Positions 6,417 to 15,121 of a DNA stretch of 25,127 nucleotides are shown here, piece after piece. Both the position numbers and the translations under genes were made by a program. This DNA is from CALBPI01 sp039814545. GTDB taxonomy: Bacteria; Pseudomonadota; Gammaproteobacteria; Steroidobacterales; Woeseiaceae. How positions within the stretch are numbered: the stretch's first letter is position 1; the number at the start of each line of letters is the position of its first letter. The DNA is taken from positions 1 to 25,127 of the forward strand of contig JBCCBB010000042.1 in NCBI GenBank assembly GCA_039814545.1. The letters run 5' to 3'. The notes beneath the pieces are model-generated. The model did no database searches, was not told the origin of the DNA, and saw nothing but the letters and a program-made list of their open reading frames with translations.

Positions 6417-7979
6417 ATGGGGGACATGGCCTGGTTCACACCGCGGCAGCCGACGCTGCCGGAGCTCATCAAAAATAACGGCCTGTGGCTGGGCGAGAAG
6501 CCCGCGCTAGAGGTCGGCGAGGCACGTTGGACGTGGCGCGACTTCGCGGCCGAAACGGCCCGTGTTGCCCAGGCACTGTCGCGAGACGGGGTGCAGCCCG
6601 GGCAACGTGTCGCCGTGCTCATGGACAACAGTGCGGAGATGATGCTCGCAATGTTCGGCACAATCCGCGCGGGTGCCGTTGCCGTGCCGCTCAACGTGTC
6701 CATCAGCGACACGGCAGTGGCCAGCATGATTGCCGACAGCGACGCGCGCGCCGTATTTTCCTCGGCCGGGCACGTGCCCCGAATCGATGCGTTGCGCGAT
6801 GCATTACCCGAAGGCACCGAAAAGCGACTCATTGCTGCCGACGGTGCCAGCTCGGGCTGGCAGGACTTTGCGCGCTGGCTCGAGGGGGCAAGCACCGAAC
6901 CCCCCGAGAACGACATCACACCCGAAGACGAGTGCAACATCATTTACAGCTCGGGCACGACGGGAATGCCCAAAGGCATCGTGCACGACCACCGCGCGCG
7001 AAGTGCCTGGGCCTACGACATGGCGATTGGACTGCGCTATCACGCGGGCGCCCGCACCCTGTGTTCGCTGGGGCTCTACTCGAACATCAGCTGGGTCGCC
7101 ATGCTCGCGACGATGCTTGCGGGCGGCACCATCATCGTGATGCCGCGTTTCGACGCGCGCGGCTGTCTCGAGCTCATCGAAACAGCGCGCATTACACACA
7201 CGACCGTCGTACCTGTGCAGCTTCAGCGCATGCTCGAGGTGCCTGACTTCGAGCGGCATGACCTCTCGAGCCTTTACAGCGTCATGTGCTGCGGCTCGCC
7301 GCTGCCGTTGCCGTACAAACGGCGCATCGTCGACGCGCTCGGCCCGGCTTTCATGGAGCTCTATGGTCTGACCGAGGGGCTTGTCACAATCCTCTCGCCC
7401 GAGGATATGGGGCGCAAGACGGAGTCCGTTGGCCTGCCCTGCCCTGGGCAACAACTGCGTATTCTTGATGACCAGGACGCGGCGTGCCCCGCCGGTGAGG
7501 CCGGGGAAATCGTCGGGCGCGGCCCGCTACTCATGGCGGGCTACCACAATCGCCCCGAAGCGGACGCCGAAGCGACCTGGACCGATGCGGAAGGCGCGCG
7601 CTGGCTGCGCACGGGCGATATCGGCAAACTCGACAAGGACGGTTTTCTCTATCTCGTTGACCGCAAGAAGGACATGATCATCTCGGGCGGCCAGAACATC
7701 TACCCTGCCGATATCGAGTCGGTGATCGCCGGCCACAACGCGGTGCGCGAAGTGGCTGTCATTGGCGCGCCAAGTACACGATGGGGCGAGACGCCGTTGG
7801 CGGTCGTTGCAACACGCAACGAGGTCGACGGCGACAGTTTGCGAGCCTGGGTCAACAGCCGCGTCGGCAAGCAGCAGCGCATTGCTGGTGTGCGCTTTGT
7901 TGAAGCGCTGCCCCGTAATCCTAATGGCAAAGTGCTCAAGCGAGAATTACGCAAAGTCTACGATGAGGTTCTGCCGTGA
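6417..7979 (+). CDS. AMP-dependent acyl-CoA synthetase (class I adenylate-forming enzyme)
   Basis: A 520-residue ligase that activates a carboxylic acid with ATP to an acyl-adenylate, then transfers it to CoA in the cytoplasm. Motifs in order: phosphate loop YSSGTTGMPKG at 177-187, ELYGLTEG near 314-321 (A5), RTGDIGKLDKDGFLYLVDRKKDMI at about 398-421 with the hinge Asp and A8 region, GGQNIYPADIE, and the catalytic lysine Lys505 in NPNGKVLKREL. The acid substrate (fatty, hydroxy- or aryl acid) cannot be told from these motifs. A second ATG at 6426 (MAWFTPRQ) is a possible start, because GGGGGA lies just before it. It is the first gene of a four-gene operon; its TGA overlaps the GTG of the next gene. 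Two operators precede it. Confidence 0.93.
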   Translation: MGDMAWFTPRQPTLPELIKNNGLWLGEKPALEVGEARWTWRDFAAETARVAQALSRDGVQPGQRVAVLMDNSAEMMLAMFGTIRAGAVAVPLNVSISDTAVASMIADSDARAVFSSAGHVPRIDALRDALPEGTEKRLIAADGASSGWQDFARWLEGASTEPPENDITPEDECNIIYSSGTTGMPKGIVHDHRARSAWAYDMAIGLRYHAGARTLCSLGLYSNISWVAMLATMLAGGTIIVMPRFDARGCLELIETARITHTTVVPVQLQRMLEVPDFERHDLSSLYSVMCCGSPLPLPYKRRIVDALGPAFMELYGLTEGLVTILSPEDMGRKTESVGLPCPGQQLRILDDQDAACPAGEAGEIVGRGPLLMAGYHNRPEADAEATWTDAEGARWLRTGDIGKLDKDGFLYLVDRKKDMIISGGQNIYPADIESVIAGHNAVREVAVIGAPSTRWGETPLAVVATRNEVDGDSLRAWVNSRVGKQQRIAGVRFVEALPRNPNGKVLKRELRKVYDEVLP

Positions 7980-8827
7980 CGGCAACGACGAACTACGTTC
8001 CATCGCACGACGGACTTCAGTTGTTCTACCGCGACTTCGCGGGCGACGACGCACGATGCCCGGTTGTTTGCCTGCCCGGGTTAACACGCAACAGCCGCGA
8101 CTTTGAAGACCTGGCGCCGCACATCGCACCGGACCGTCGCGTCGTCGCACCCGACCTGCGCGGGCGGGGGTTCTCCGCGCGCGACCCCGAGTGGCGCAAC
8201 TATCACCCCGACACCTACGTGCAGGACGTCTGGACCCTGCTGGATTCGCTCGACATCGACCGCGCAGTGCTCATCGGCACCTCGCTGGGTGGGCTTATGT
8301 CGATGACCATGGGGGCACAACATACTGAACGTGTCGCAGGCATCGTACTCAACGACGTCGGCTGCGAGATTGCACCCGAAGGCCTCGCGCGCATCATGGG
8401 CTACACGGGCAAGCTCCAGCCCGTCACCGATTGGGCGAGCGCCGCCGACCAGGCCCGCAGCGTCTACGGTGCGTCAATGCCCGATCTCGACGAAACCATG
8501 TGGCTGCGGCTCGCGCGACGCGGGTTTCGTGAGAATGATGACGGGGTGCCCGTCCTCGACGCCGATCCCAACATCGGCCTGGCACTGCGCGAAGTCGGCG
8601 CCACAGAGGCAGACCCCTGGGCATCTTTCGCGGCACTCTCGGACACGCCCGTGCTCCTCTTGCGCGGCGAGCACTCCGACATTTTGGCGCGCGACACCAT
8701 CGCCCGTATGCACCAGATGAAGCCCGACCTGGAGGCACTGGAGATCGCGGATCGTGGTCATGTGCCCTTACTCGACGAACCCGAGAGTCTTGCGGCCATC
8801 GACCAGTTTCTGGAGCGCGTGCCATGA
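7976..8827 (+). CDS. Alpha/beta hydrolase
   Basis: A 283-residue alpha/beta-fold hydrolase with no signal peptide, so cytoplasmic. Triad: Ser103 in the elbow GTSLGG, Asp235 in RGEHSDIL, His262 in DRGHVPLLDEPE. The sequence VVAPDLRGRGFSARDPEW upstream is typical of the lactonase/epoxide-hydrolase-like subgroup. The start is GTG at 7976, overlapping the stop of the acyl-CoA synthetase (GTGA), which implies translational coupling; no competing ATG lies near. Its stop overlaps the next start at 8824 (ATGA). In context it probably cleaves a short ester or oligomer entering the cytoplasm, whose acid product the synthetase could activate (inference). The exact substrate is unknown; a C-C hydrolase or lactonase role is possible. 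Confidence 0.88.
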   Translation: MTATTNYVPSHDGLQLFYRDFAGDDARCPVVCLPGLTRNSRDFEDLAPHIAPDRRVVAPDLRGRGFSARDPEWRNYHPDTYVQDVWTLLDSLDIDRAVLIGTSLGGLMSMTMGAQHTERVAGIVLNDVGCEIAPEGLARIMGYTGKLQPVTDWASAADQARSVYGASMPDLDETMWLRLARRGFRENDDGVPVLDADPNIGLALREVGATEADPWASFAALSDTPVLLLRGEHSDILARDTIARMHQMKPDLEALEIADRGHVPLLDEPESLAAIDQFLERVP

Positions 8828-9783
8828 GGCGGGCTTGTCTGCTTTTGATCGCAGTGCTCGTGTCCGGCTGCATCACGCCAAGCGTCGAAGACACCCAGGT
8901 TCGGATCTTCCGCGATGGCCTGAGCGTTTCGGGCATCTCGTCGGGCGGCTATGCCGCGGGACTCGTGCACCTGGCGCACGCGGACCGCATCGACGGTGTC
9001 GGCATTATTGCAGGCGGCCCCTGGAACTGCGCCTTGGGCAACCTCGGGCGCGCACTCGGACCCTGCATCAATGGTGAGGGCCTTGATGTTGCGGCCCTGG
9101 TGGCTGCTGCACGGGACGCTGCAGCGGCCGGCAGTATCGCGCCACTCGAACACCTCACTGGCGATCGCGTGTGGCTGTTCCACGGCGAGCGCGATACGAC
9201 AGTAGCCTCCGCGGTCGTCCTGGCCGCTATGGACTTCTACAACGCCTTCAGCGCGGGCGGCGGCTACACCGGCGGTGTCCCTGCTGCGCATGGCTTTCCG
9301 ACCTTGAAGACCGGCGTGGCCTGCAGCGAGTTTCGCGAACCGTACTTGCAGGCCTGCCGCTATGACGCCGCGGAGCAGATTCTGATCAACACGGTGGGTA
9401 GCGTCATGTACGCGCCCGCCGAGACGCCGGCCGGAGATTTCATCGAGCTCCCGCAGACGGCCGATGCCGGCTTGGCAGAGACGGGCGTTGCCTACGTCCC
9501 TCCGGTCTGCCGTGAGCGCGCCTGCCGCGTCCACATCACCTTCCACGGCTGCCGCCAGGGCCGCGAGTTTGTCGGTGATGCCTTCGTCGAGGGCGCGGGC
9601 TTCAATCGCTGGGCTGATGCCAATGAACTCATCATCATCTACCCGCAGGTCGCCTCAAGCCCATTGAACCCGCTCGGCTGTTGGGACTGGTGGGGCTACA
9701 CGGGACCCGAGTACGCCACGCGCGACGCCAAGCAGGTCCAGGCTGTGATGGCGCTGGTAGACCTACTGGAAACGCTGCCGTGA
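8824..9783 (+). CDS. PHB-depolymerase-family esterase, lipoprotein (type 2 catalytic order)
   Basis: A 319-residue lipoprotein: the N-terminus MRRACLLLIAVLVSGC ends in a lipobox with acylated Cys16, so it acts in the periplasm or at the outer membrane. It resembles extracellular poly(3-hydroxybutyrate) depolymerases. The lipase box GISSG holds Ser39, followed by Asp124 (HGERDTTV), His156 (AAHGFPT) and, near the C-terminus, the oxyanion-hole motif ITFHGCRQG with His241, then NPLGCWDWWGY. The order Ser-Asp-His-oxyanion His is that of type 2 PHB depolymerase catalytic domains; in type 1 the oxyanion His comes first. No linker or substrate-binding domain follows, so soluble oligomers or amorphous polymer are more likely substrates than crystalline granules. 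Feruloyl or acetylxylan esterase activity is an alternative. Start and stop overlap both neighbours by 4 bases. Confidence 0.85.
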   Translation: MRRACLLLIAVLVSGCITPSVEDTQVRIFRDGLSVSGISSGGYAAGLVHLAHADRIDGVGIIAGGPWNCALGNLGRALGPCINGEGLDVAALVAAARDAAAAGSIAPLEHLTGDRVWLFHGERDTTVASAVVLAAMDFYNAFSAGGGYTGGVPAAHGFPTLKTGVACSEFREPYLQACRYDAAEQILINTVGSVMYAPAETPAGDFIELPQTADAGLAETGVAYVPPVCRERACRVHITFHGCRQGREFVGDAFVEGAGFNRWADANELIIIYPQVASSPLNPLGCWDWWGYTGPEYATRDAKQVQAVMALVDLLETLP

Positions 9784-11276
9784 GCATGGCCTGGGCGCTG
9801 TTCGCGCTCTACCTCGTCGGCACCGCGTGGCTGGGTTGGGTGGGTTACCGCAAGACACGGGGCTTTGGTAGCTTTGCCATCGGTGGCGGTGACATGTCAC
9901 CGCTCGTTGTCGGCATCACGCTGGCGGCGAGCACCGCATCGGCCGCGACCTTCATCATCAACCCGGGCTTCGTCTATGTCGACGGGTTGGGCGCCTGGTT
10001 TCACATGGTCGTCGGGCTCGGCATCGGTTTTTGCACGATGCTCTATTTCTTGTCGTTTCGCTTTCGCCGGATCGGCGCCGAATCGGGTGCGCTCACGATC
10101 CCGGACTGGATCGGCAAGCGCTACGGCTCGCCCGGTTTCGCGCTGTTCTTCTCGGTGCTGACGTTGCTGTCGTTCGCGTTCGTGGTGCTGCTTGTGGGGG
10201 GCATCTCGATCGTGATGCAGCCGCTCCTGGGCGTGTCCAACGCCGCGGCGCTGGCCATCACGCTGGTGTTCGTGACGGGCTACGTCTTTATCGGCGGCAC
10301 CTACGCACACGTGCTCACCAACATGCTGCAGGGCACGCTCATGATTGGTGTCACCCTGCTCGTACTGGGCTCCATCGTGATGATCGCAACGGCCGACGGT
10401 CCGGGCTTGTTCGAGCGCCTGCGTGACGCCGAGCCCACTTTGCTCATGGCAGTCAACGCCGACGGCGCCCTGTTCAACAACGTGTTCTCGAACTACGTTG
10501 CCGGCTTCATCATTGGCGCTGTCGTCGTCTGTCAGCCGCACATCCTGACGAAGGCGCTCTACGTGCGAGACGACCGCGCCGTGCGCCAGTACCTAATTGT
10601 GTTCACAGTCGTCTTCGCGCTATTTCTCTTGCTTGTGACCGTCGGTTTCGTCGCCCACCTCGTCGTACCCGACAGCGCCCTCGTCGACCCAACAAGCGGC
10701 GCTTTCCGTCAGGACCTCGTGATGACGGCCTACCTGCAGGCGATGTTTCCCGACTGGATGTTCACGATCATCGCCGTCGTCCTGTTGGCAGCGGCGATGT
10801 CGACACTCGACGGATTGCTCGTCTCGCTGTCGACGATTACTGCCAACGATCTGGTGCTGAACGTGCTGCCCGAGCGCCTGCGCGCCGGCCTCGATGAGGC
10901 GGGGCGTATGAAGCTCGCCATGCGCGCGAGCCATATCGTGCTCATTGTGATTGCGGCCGCAGCCTACGCCATCAATGTGAACCCGCCTCGATTGCTGGGC
11001 GTGTTCGGGCAGGTAGGGGTTTATGGTTTGGCGGTTGCAGCAACACCGCCACTGATCGCAGGTGTACTTGCGAGGCGCCCGCCCGTTGCGGCCGCCTTCG
11101 CCGCATCACTGGGCGCGCTAGTGGTTCACTTCGGGCTTTATGGCTATGGCGCCACTTGGTTCCCGAACAGCAACCTCGCCTTCGCCAATCCTGGGGTAAC
11201 GGCGGCAATTGCGGCCCTGATCGTGGTACCACCACTCTTACTCATGAGCGCCGTCGGGAATCGCGCGGCTGCCTGA
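9780..11276 (+). CDS. Sodium:solute symporter (SSS family) permease
   Basis: A 498-residue polytopic inner-membrane protein with about 13 hydrophobic segments, the usual size and topology of the sodium:solute symporter family (proline, acetate, pantothenate and sugar carriers). Family signs: ASTASAATFIINPGFVY in the second segment, GTYAHVLTNMLQGTLMIG, and LAAAMSTLDGLLVSLSTITAND in the segment whose Ser/Thr residues bind sodium in known members. The GTG at 9780 overlaps the TGA of the esterase gene (GTGA), matching the style of the other junctions; the ATG at 9786 (MAWALFALYLVG) is the alternative. As last gene of the operon with an extracytoplasmic esterase and a CoA ligase, it most likely imports the released carboxylic or hydroxy acid (inference). 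Confidence 0.92.
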   Translation: MSMAWALFALYLVGTAWLGWVGYRKTRGFGSFAIGGGDMSPLVVGITLAASTASAATFIINPGFVYVDGLGAWFHMVVGLGIGFCTMLYFLSFRFRRIGAESGALTIPDWIGKRYGSPGFALFFSVLTLLSFAFVVLLVGGISIVMQPLLGVSNAAALAITLVFVTGYVFIGGTYAHVLTNMLQGTLMIGVTLLVLGSIVMIATADGPGLFERLRDAEPTLLMAVNADGALFNNVFSNYVAGFIIGAVVVCQPHILTKALYVRDDRAVRQYLIVFTVVFALFLLLVTVGFVAHLVVPDSALVDPTSGAFRQDLVMTAYLQAMFPDWMFTIIAVVLLAAAMSTLDGLLVSLSTITANDLVLNVLPERLRAGLDEAGRMKLAMRASHIVLIVIAAAAYAINVNPPRLLGVFGQVGVYGLAVAATPPLIAGVLARRPPVAAAFAASLGALVVHFGLYGYGATWFPNSNLAFANPGVTAAIAALIVVPPLLLMSAVGNRAAA

Positions 11277-11357
11277 GGTGCTGCGTGTCGCAGGTTTTTC
11301 AAAACCCTTGCCGCAATCTGTCAGTAGCCATTTCGCCCGACGACGCGAGACCATCGA

Positions 11358-11384
11358 CACAGGGGGCGCGATGCGCCCCCTGTG
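11358..11384. terminator. Perfect hairpin between convergent genes
   Basis: CACAGGGGGCGC (11358-11369), a 3-base loop, and GCGCCCCCTGTG (11373-11384) form a perfect 12-bp stem. It lies between the end of the symporter (11276) and the end of the convergent nuclease gene (11394). No T-run flanks it on either side, so it is a likely but not canonical bidirectional terminator. Confidence 0.65.
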
Positions 11385-11393
11385 CACCCGAGC

Positions 11394-14300
11394 CTAGTGC
11401 CTCGTCAAGTTGATCCAACGGTAGATCAGTACAGGGCCACAACCATATCGACGGTTAAAGCGCGAGGCGCCCAGCGCATCGATAATCTGCTCGCAAGAGC
11501 AGCCCGACGTGTGTGTGGTATTGAGCTTGATACCGCCGAAGACCTGCGGCAATCCCACCTCAAACTCGGTGTCATCATCAGTTAACGCGAATCGAAGCGG
11601 CAACAGGAACCGCGTCGGCACCGACTCCGGAATCACCGTCGCGGGGCAAAGATCCGCACTGTTCTCGACACCGTCGCCATCCAGATCGCCCATCAATTCG
11701 AGGCCGACGATCACGGCGTCGTGGTCTGACGCACGGGCCGGTGATGTGCCGTCATAGATATCGGGATTGCGGCCGAAGTCGAGGTTGTAGTCGACCGCAT
11801 CAGCCTCATCCGTATTGCTGTGCCAGATCGACGTGTCGACAACCTGCGACGCCAATTCCGGTGACGCCACCGCGTGATCCAGTGCACCCAGCTGTCGGTC
11901 GAAGATGAACGTGTACGCATCACCACCGACGAATTGCTCGAGCAAGTTTGGCCAACCCGCGTCGCGGAATACCTGCAGCGGATCTTCGAGCAGATAGGCG
12001 TTGAAGTCACCAATGAGCACAGCATTGTCACTGCCACTGCCCGTTGGATCTGTCGCAAGCCAGTCGAGCGTCGCAAGCGATGCACTCGTGCGCGTCACGT
12101 TGCAATTCCCCTGGCCGTCACCGACATCGGGATCACCCAGGTCGTCGCAGTCTGAGCCCTTGGATTTGAGGTGCGTGACAGCAACCGTGACCACACCTGC
12201 CGTCGCCGAATCCCTGAAGGTTTGCGCGAGTACGGGTCGGTTCTCGGTATCGATAAAGCGCGGGTCAACCGTGCCGTCCAGTACCGCAAAGCCACCCACC
12301 GGTGTCGCTTTAGCGGGTTGGTAAATGAGGCCTACCTTGATGGCATCACCACCGATGGTGCCCGTTGCAATGTAGTCCCAGTTCGTCGCGCCGGCAGCAT
12401 CATTGAGTGCGTCGACGAGAACCGAAAGCGATGCCTCGGCATTGTTCTCAAGCTCAATCAGACCAATGACGTCGGCGTCGATCTCGGATACCGCAAGTAC
12501 AAGCTTGGCGAGCTGGCGTTCGAACTCGGTGACGTTATCCGCGCCTCGGCAACCAATGGCCGATGGCCCGCAGCTCGCGCCCGGCTCGTCGATGGTTGTG
12601 AAGAAGTTCAGCGCATTAAGTGCCGCCACACGCATAGCACCAGCAACTGCAGGCACTTGGGGCAGCGGGTTGTCGGGCGAGAACAGAGGCTCCCCGGTCG
12701 GCATGAGGCGGTACAGCGCGTCCCCGGAGCCACCGCTGCCGCGGCTAAAGCGCAGGTTGCCCACAAGCCCCGTAACCGAATCGCCACTGCGCACGACGGC
12801 TCCCGTTGTGTTGGGCAGACCCGGCGGCGGGTAGCGGATTGGGTCGGGGTTCTGCACGCTTTGGCCGTCATCAAGCATGACACTGCGGCTGCCAAGGTCG
12901 CGCAGATACGCATCGAGCGCTATGGCGTCGGGCGCATTGATGTTCGTGAACTGCTGGGGACGACCACCGGCAACCAGGTGGATCTCACCAAAGCGGTCAA
13001 GATTGAAGAGATCGGTGACCACGAGCGGCCCAGCAATCTCAACGCGCATGCCCTCGAAGGCCTCGAGATCCGGGATGTACTCCCCGTCGTCGCCCAGCAG
13101 CACAGCCGCGCTGGGCAGCGTGATGAGCGCGGGCGCCGGCAACTCGGCTGTGCCAAGAAACTCCACGCCAGACGACGAGATCTGCGTCTCGCCGAAGAAC
13201 TCGACGGCGTTACCGGTTACCGCGACGCGGTCACCGACGGATACGTCGAGCTGCGGGTTGCTGCCGTCGAACACGAAAATGCCGTCTGAGGTCGCGGCGT
13301 TGCCATCGGCAACCAGATCCTGCACGTAAAAGCCGCGCAAATTGCGCGTGTTGTCGGCATCGCCATCCTGGAAGTCACCGGTGACAACGCCCTCAACGCG
13401 AACCGCTTGGCCCGCCAGGGGGCTCGAGGCGCCATCGCCCTGGACTTGCGCCACGGTCACGGTGGCAACCGCGGGCGCGCAGCCTGCGAACGGCGTACCG
13501 TCGAGCGTCGTGCCCGGCGAGAACAGCGCATCGGCCACAGTCGAATGCTGTACGAAGCTGCCCGTGAGATCGGGCGCACGGGTTAGCGACTGATTGTTGC
13601 CACCGGCACTACCGTAGCTTTCGCTGGCCGCAACCTCAGTTGTGGCCGTGGACAGGGTGACTGTATCGCCGCCATTGTTGAGTCCGAGCGCACCGCTGCT
13701 GGCGGTCTGCGCCTGCGCACCGCCGAAGCTGCCGGCCGGCGCGCCACCACCGAACACAATAATGGCGCACTGATCGTCGATGACCGTCCCCGCCGGGAAC
13801 ACATGGCGCGTTGTGAAACCATCGGCAATCTCCCAGCCCGACAGGTCGAGTGCAGCGCCGGTCACGTTAACGATTTCGACAAACTCGTCGTCCGAAAACT
13901 GCGGCGTGCCGTCGCCGTTGGCATCGCCCAGGGTCGAATCAGGATCAGCGTTGATTTCGTTGATGATAACGCCGCTAATGCCGGCCTGAGCCACGGTAAA
14001 AGTGACGTCCGTATCGCCAGCCGGGTTATCCGGCGGATCGTCGGCATCGATGTCTGAAACGGCCGCTGCCAAAATAGAAAGCGTGCAGGACTCGCCGTCA
14101 GCGAAGTCGCCAGCAATGGCAAGCGTAAACAGCGTGCTGTCGGCACTCGAGGGCGACACGCTTCGTGCACCGGTATCGGTGCAGGTCAATGAAAACGCCG
14201 AAGACGACACCAGAACCGGCTCGCTAAACTGAACGGTAGCGTCCGCGTCGGCCGCGACACCCGTTTCGCCGTTTGCGGGGCTCGTTGCGACGACCGCGGG

Positions 14301-14918
14301 CGCGGCATCGCCGCCCGTATTAATGAGGGTCGCTAACGGGAACGGCGTCGCCGCGGTGTCGTTCGTGGCTTCCCCGTCCAGCGCGTTGGGCCCGCTGAAG
14401 GTCCAGTTGCCGAGCACAAACGTGGCGCCATCAGGACCGGTTTCGTCAATGCGGTAGGCCCAGCCGTCGAGGTACTCCCAGGCTTGGCCGCTTCCGTCGA
14501 CATCAACGTCGCCGAACACGTCAACGACGAACCCGTTTTGAAACAATTCGATCGCATCGTCACCGTTGATCGACGCCACGCCGCTGGTGTAGTCAGGCGC
14601 AAACCCGAAGAACGTGGTGAAGTTTGCGCTCTCAGACGCCACGTAGATGAAACTACCAGCCGGTACTGCGACTGACGGAAACGCAAACTCAGGCGCGCCT
14701 GTGGCGCCGCTGCCATTGTTGGCAGAGCTCACGCCCCATTCGGATAGATTCGCGACATCGTTGATCGCGTAGAGCTCGATGGCCTTGGGCACACCGCCCG
14801 GCAGCGGACCGTCAATGACTCCCGAAATCACGATGTCCTGCGCCTGGGCGCGGCCTATACTCAACGAAGCAATGAGAATTAGAGCAACCGCGATGCGGCG
14901 CGAAATAGTGGCGTACAT
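11394..14918 (-). CDS. Large secreted modular nuclease (ExeM/NucH-like) with lamin-tail domains
   Basis: A 1174-residue exported protein. Signal peptide about 1-27 (ending RAQAQD). Order seen: lamin-tail-like domain (about 28-200, PKAIELYAIND); Ig-like Big_5-type domain (about 207-310, ATSPANGETGVAADADATVQF); second lamin-tail domain (about 315-440, VIINEINADPDS, DEFVEIVNVTG, LDLSGWEIADG); OB-fold-like region (about 485-700); endonuclease/exonuclease/phosphatase domain (763-1074). The last has NALNFF, Glu822/Glu824, His916 (THLKSK), Asp971 and Asn973 (GDFNAY), Asp1014-His1015 and the SDHD motif at 1064-1067, so the catalytic set looks intact. Then follow a calcium-type DLDGDGVENSADLCP repeat and a cysteine-containing tail (SGCSCEQIID, RRYGCGP). 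Related ExeM proteins degrade extracellular DNA for nutrient release or biofilm turnover. The ATG at 14918 has GGGAGAG before it. Confidence 0.88.
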   Translation of the reverse strand: MYATISRRIAVALILIASLSIGRAQAQDIVISGVIDGPLPGGVPKAIELYAINDVANLSEWGVSSANNGSGATGAPEFAFPSVAVPAGSFIYVASESANFTTFFGFAPDYTSGVASINGDDAIELFQNGFVVDVFGDVDVDGSGQAWEYLDGWAYRIDETGPDGATFVLGNWTFSGPNALDGEATNDTAATPFPLATLINTGGDAAPAVVATSPANGETGVAADADATVQFSEPVLVSSSAFSLTCTDTGARSVSPSSADSTLFTLAIAGDFADGESCTLSILAAAVSDIDADDPPDNPAGDTDVTFTVAQAGISGVIINEINADPDSTLGDANGDGTPQFSDDEFVEIVNVTGAALDLSGWEIADGFTTRHVFPAGTVIDDQCAIIVFGGGAPAGSFGGAQAQTASSGALGLNNGGDTVTLSTATTEVAASESYGSAGGNNQSLTRAPDLTGSFVQHSTVADALFSPGTTLDGTPFAGCAPAVATVTVAQVQGDGASSPLAGQAVRVEGVVTGDFQDGDADNTRNLRGFYVQDLVADGNAATSDGIFVFDGSNPQLDVSVGDRVAVTGNAVEFFGETQISSSGVEFLGTAELPAPALITLPSAAVLLGDDGEYIPDLEAFEGMRVEIAGPLVVTDLFNLDRFGEIHLVAGGRPQQFTNINAPDAIALDAYLRDLGSRSVMLDDGQSVQNPDPIRYPPPGLPNTTGAVVRSGDSVTGLVGNLRFSRGSGGSGDALYRLMPTGEPLFSPDNPLPQVPAVAGAMRVAALNALNFFTTIDEPGASCGPSAIGCRGADNVTEFERQLAKLVLAVSEIDADVIGLIELENNAEASLSVLVDALNDAAGATNWDYIATGTIGGDAIKVGLIYQPAKATPVGGFAVLDGTVDPRFIDTENRPVLAQTFRDSATAGVVTVAVTHLKSKGSDCDDLGDPDVGDGQGNCNVTRTSASLATLDWLATDPTGSGSDNAVLIGDFNAYLLEDPLQVFRDAGWPNLLEQFVGGDAYTFIFDRQLGALDHAVASPELASQVVDTSIWHSNTDEADAVDYNLDFGRNPDIYDGTSPARASDHDAVIVGLELMGDLDGDGVENSADLCPATVIPESVPTRFLLPLRFALTDDDTEFEVGLPQVFGGIKLNTTHTSGCSCEQIIDALGASRFNRRYGCGPVLIYRWINLTRH

Positions 14919-15121
14919 GGTCTCTCCCGGAACCTGTCGGCTTTGTTTTTTGTTCGCGCCGCGCAAGCGACGTTACTGGTTAAGAGTACGACAAATGACC
15001 ATGACAATTTGGTGAATACGCAGCCACGAAAAACGAGACGGTCGTCACAGCACCGCAATGCGAAGCGGGCAGTATCGCAGCCATGGTCGGCATCCTCGCC
15101 GCACCAACAAGGAGTTAGGCA
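14919..15121. other. Divergent intergenic region, nuclease / beta-barrel
   Basis: About 200 bases between the divergent starts at 14918 and 15122, AT-richer than its surroundings. It must hold promoters for both genes. A TTGTCA on the minus strand (around 15003-15008) is a possible -35 for the nuclease, but I see no good -10 at the right distance, so I do not call a promoter. A strong AAGGAG ribosome-binding site for the barrel gene lies at 15108-15113. Confidence 0.5.

Noticed and set aside
8758..9546. A 262-codon minus-strand frame across the hydrolase/esterase junction
   Set aside because: It is a shadow of two genes with full catalytic motifs and overlapping start/stop codons; no signal peptide, domain or ribosome-binding site.
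12171..13289. A 372-codon open frame on the plus strand opposite the nuclease gene
   Set aside because: It lies wholly antisense to a clear multidomain protein, has Arg/Val-rich, domain-free content and no ribosome-binding site. Long antisense frames are expected in GC-rich DNA with strong third-position bias.
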